Positions 63,183-64,000 of a DNA stretch of 64,000 nt are shown in pieces. A model generated the notes under the pieces. The model did not search any database and was not told the origin of the DNA. It saw only the letters and a list, made by a program, of their open reading frames with translations. This DNA is from Pterobdella sp. o SKG-2022 (taxonomy: Eukaryota; Annelida; Clitellata; Hirudinida; Piscicolidae), in assembly GCA_964035795.1 (NCBI GenBank), contig OZ038321.1:1772408-1836407 (forward strand). Direction: 5' to 3'. Both the position numbers and the translations under genes were made by a program. Positions within the stretch are counted from its first letter, which is position 1. The number at the start of each line of letters is the position of its first letter.

Positions 63183-64000
63183 GTTCCTCATTATTATTTT
63201 ATTTATAACATTGTTACTTTTATTGTTATTGTTATTTTTGTTTTTGAAGCTCCCAAAATTTTTCAATGCTTAACCTATATAAAGTAGCACTCATTTATTT
63301 GTTCTTTCTTATTGTTGTTATTAAGATTATTATTATTATTTATGCTATTATTATTTATCATTATGTTATTATTTTTTGTTTTTGGTATTTTATTGTTATT
63401 ATTTTTATTATTATTATTATTCTCATTATTTTTATTATTATTACCTATTTAATGAATGCCTAAACGCAGACTTTGGACATTAAAAGTCGCACAAGTTTAA
63501 TCTTTTAAAACCCTCCAAGTATCTTTATAATAATCTTGCTTATATATCTTGAAACTCCCTGGGTTAAACATCGCTACAATAAGCTTTGTAGATTATTGTT
63601 ATTACTACTATTATTGTTTTTATCATTATTATTGTTATTGTATATATATATATATTTATTTATAGTTCTCGAATAATTAGCTTCAAAATTTTGAATCATA
63701 AGAACTCGACAATATTTGAGTTTTTTATTTTGACAAAGCTTCTCGATATATGTTTTTGTTTTTCTTTTGTTCATTTCCATCCATTCACTCATTCATTCAT
63801 TCATAGTTATATATATCTCCTTAAACAACAAAACAACTCTTAAAACATTAAAAACAGCCATCATCTCAATGGGTCATATTCGAGAGGTGCCTGTGTATTA
63901 TTATTATTATTTTTATTATTATTACTATTATTATTATTATTATCACTATTATTATTAGCATATTATAATTATTGTTAATATTATTTTTTTATTTGTTTAT
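63183..64000 (+). other. Catalase intron 10, incomplete at the window edge
   Basis: TTATT-rich sequence with no acceptor-linked catalase exon; the next expected peptide (starting VWPHKDYP in animals) was not found. Confidence 0.7.

Overview
This is an A+T-rich, intron-rich nuclear window from an animal. All genes use the standard code and GT-AG introns. Several products are animal-type: a four-LIM paxillin, frequenin/NCS-1 and a Fer3/FERD3L-type bHLH factor. Dense microsatellites, tRNA-derived SINEs and LINE remnants suit an invertebrate genome. The phylum cannot be fixed from the sequence alone. No prokaryotic, viral or organellar segment was seen.

Six genes were assembled exon by exon by joining splice sites whose phases agree throughout. 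In order they are: paxillin (+, 12382-18543, 15 coding exons, 420 aa); NCS-1/frequenin (-, 25050-28444, 8 exons, 191 aa); Rab11 (+, 28769-31493, 7 exons, 211 aa); a Fer3-like bHLH factor with a huge Asn/Gln-rich N-terminus (-, 37130-40068, 3 exons, 806 aa); VPS16 (+, 43081-53433, 27 exons, 819 aa); and catalase (+, from 58256, first 10 exons = 298 codons, running off the right edge). Most of these exons are far shorter than the microsatellite reading frames around them, so simple ORF calling misses them.

The rest is intergenic and repetitive. 1-12381 holds microsatellites, minisatellites and a decayed IQ-motif reading frame. 18544-25049 holds two SINE families and large GATA arrays. 31494-37129 holds a CRE-bearing minisatellite, a SINE, a perfect 28-bp hairpin and a long AGT array. 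40069-43080 holds a LINE lacking its reverse transcriptase core and a long ATT array. 53434-58255 holds SINE fragments and an unidentified GC-richer block.

The genes serve separate cell functions: adhesion scaffold, calcium sensor, recycling-endosome GTPase, transcription factor, HOPS/CORVET tethering subunit and peroxide removal. NCS-1 and Rab11 are head-to-head with only 324 bp between start codons, and both families are known partners of PI4KIII-beta. The least expected signals are the Asn-rich expansion of the Fer3-like factor, a gene-strand pattern of G-rich intron starts and C-rich intron ends, and SINE/LINE tails that appear to have seeded many of the microsatellites.
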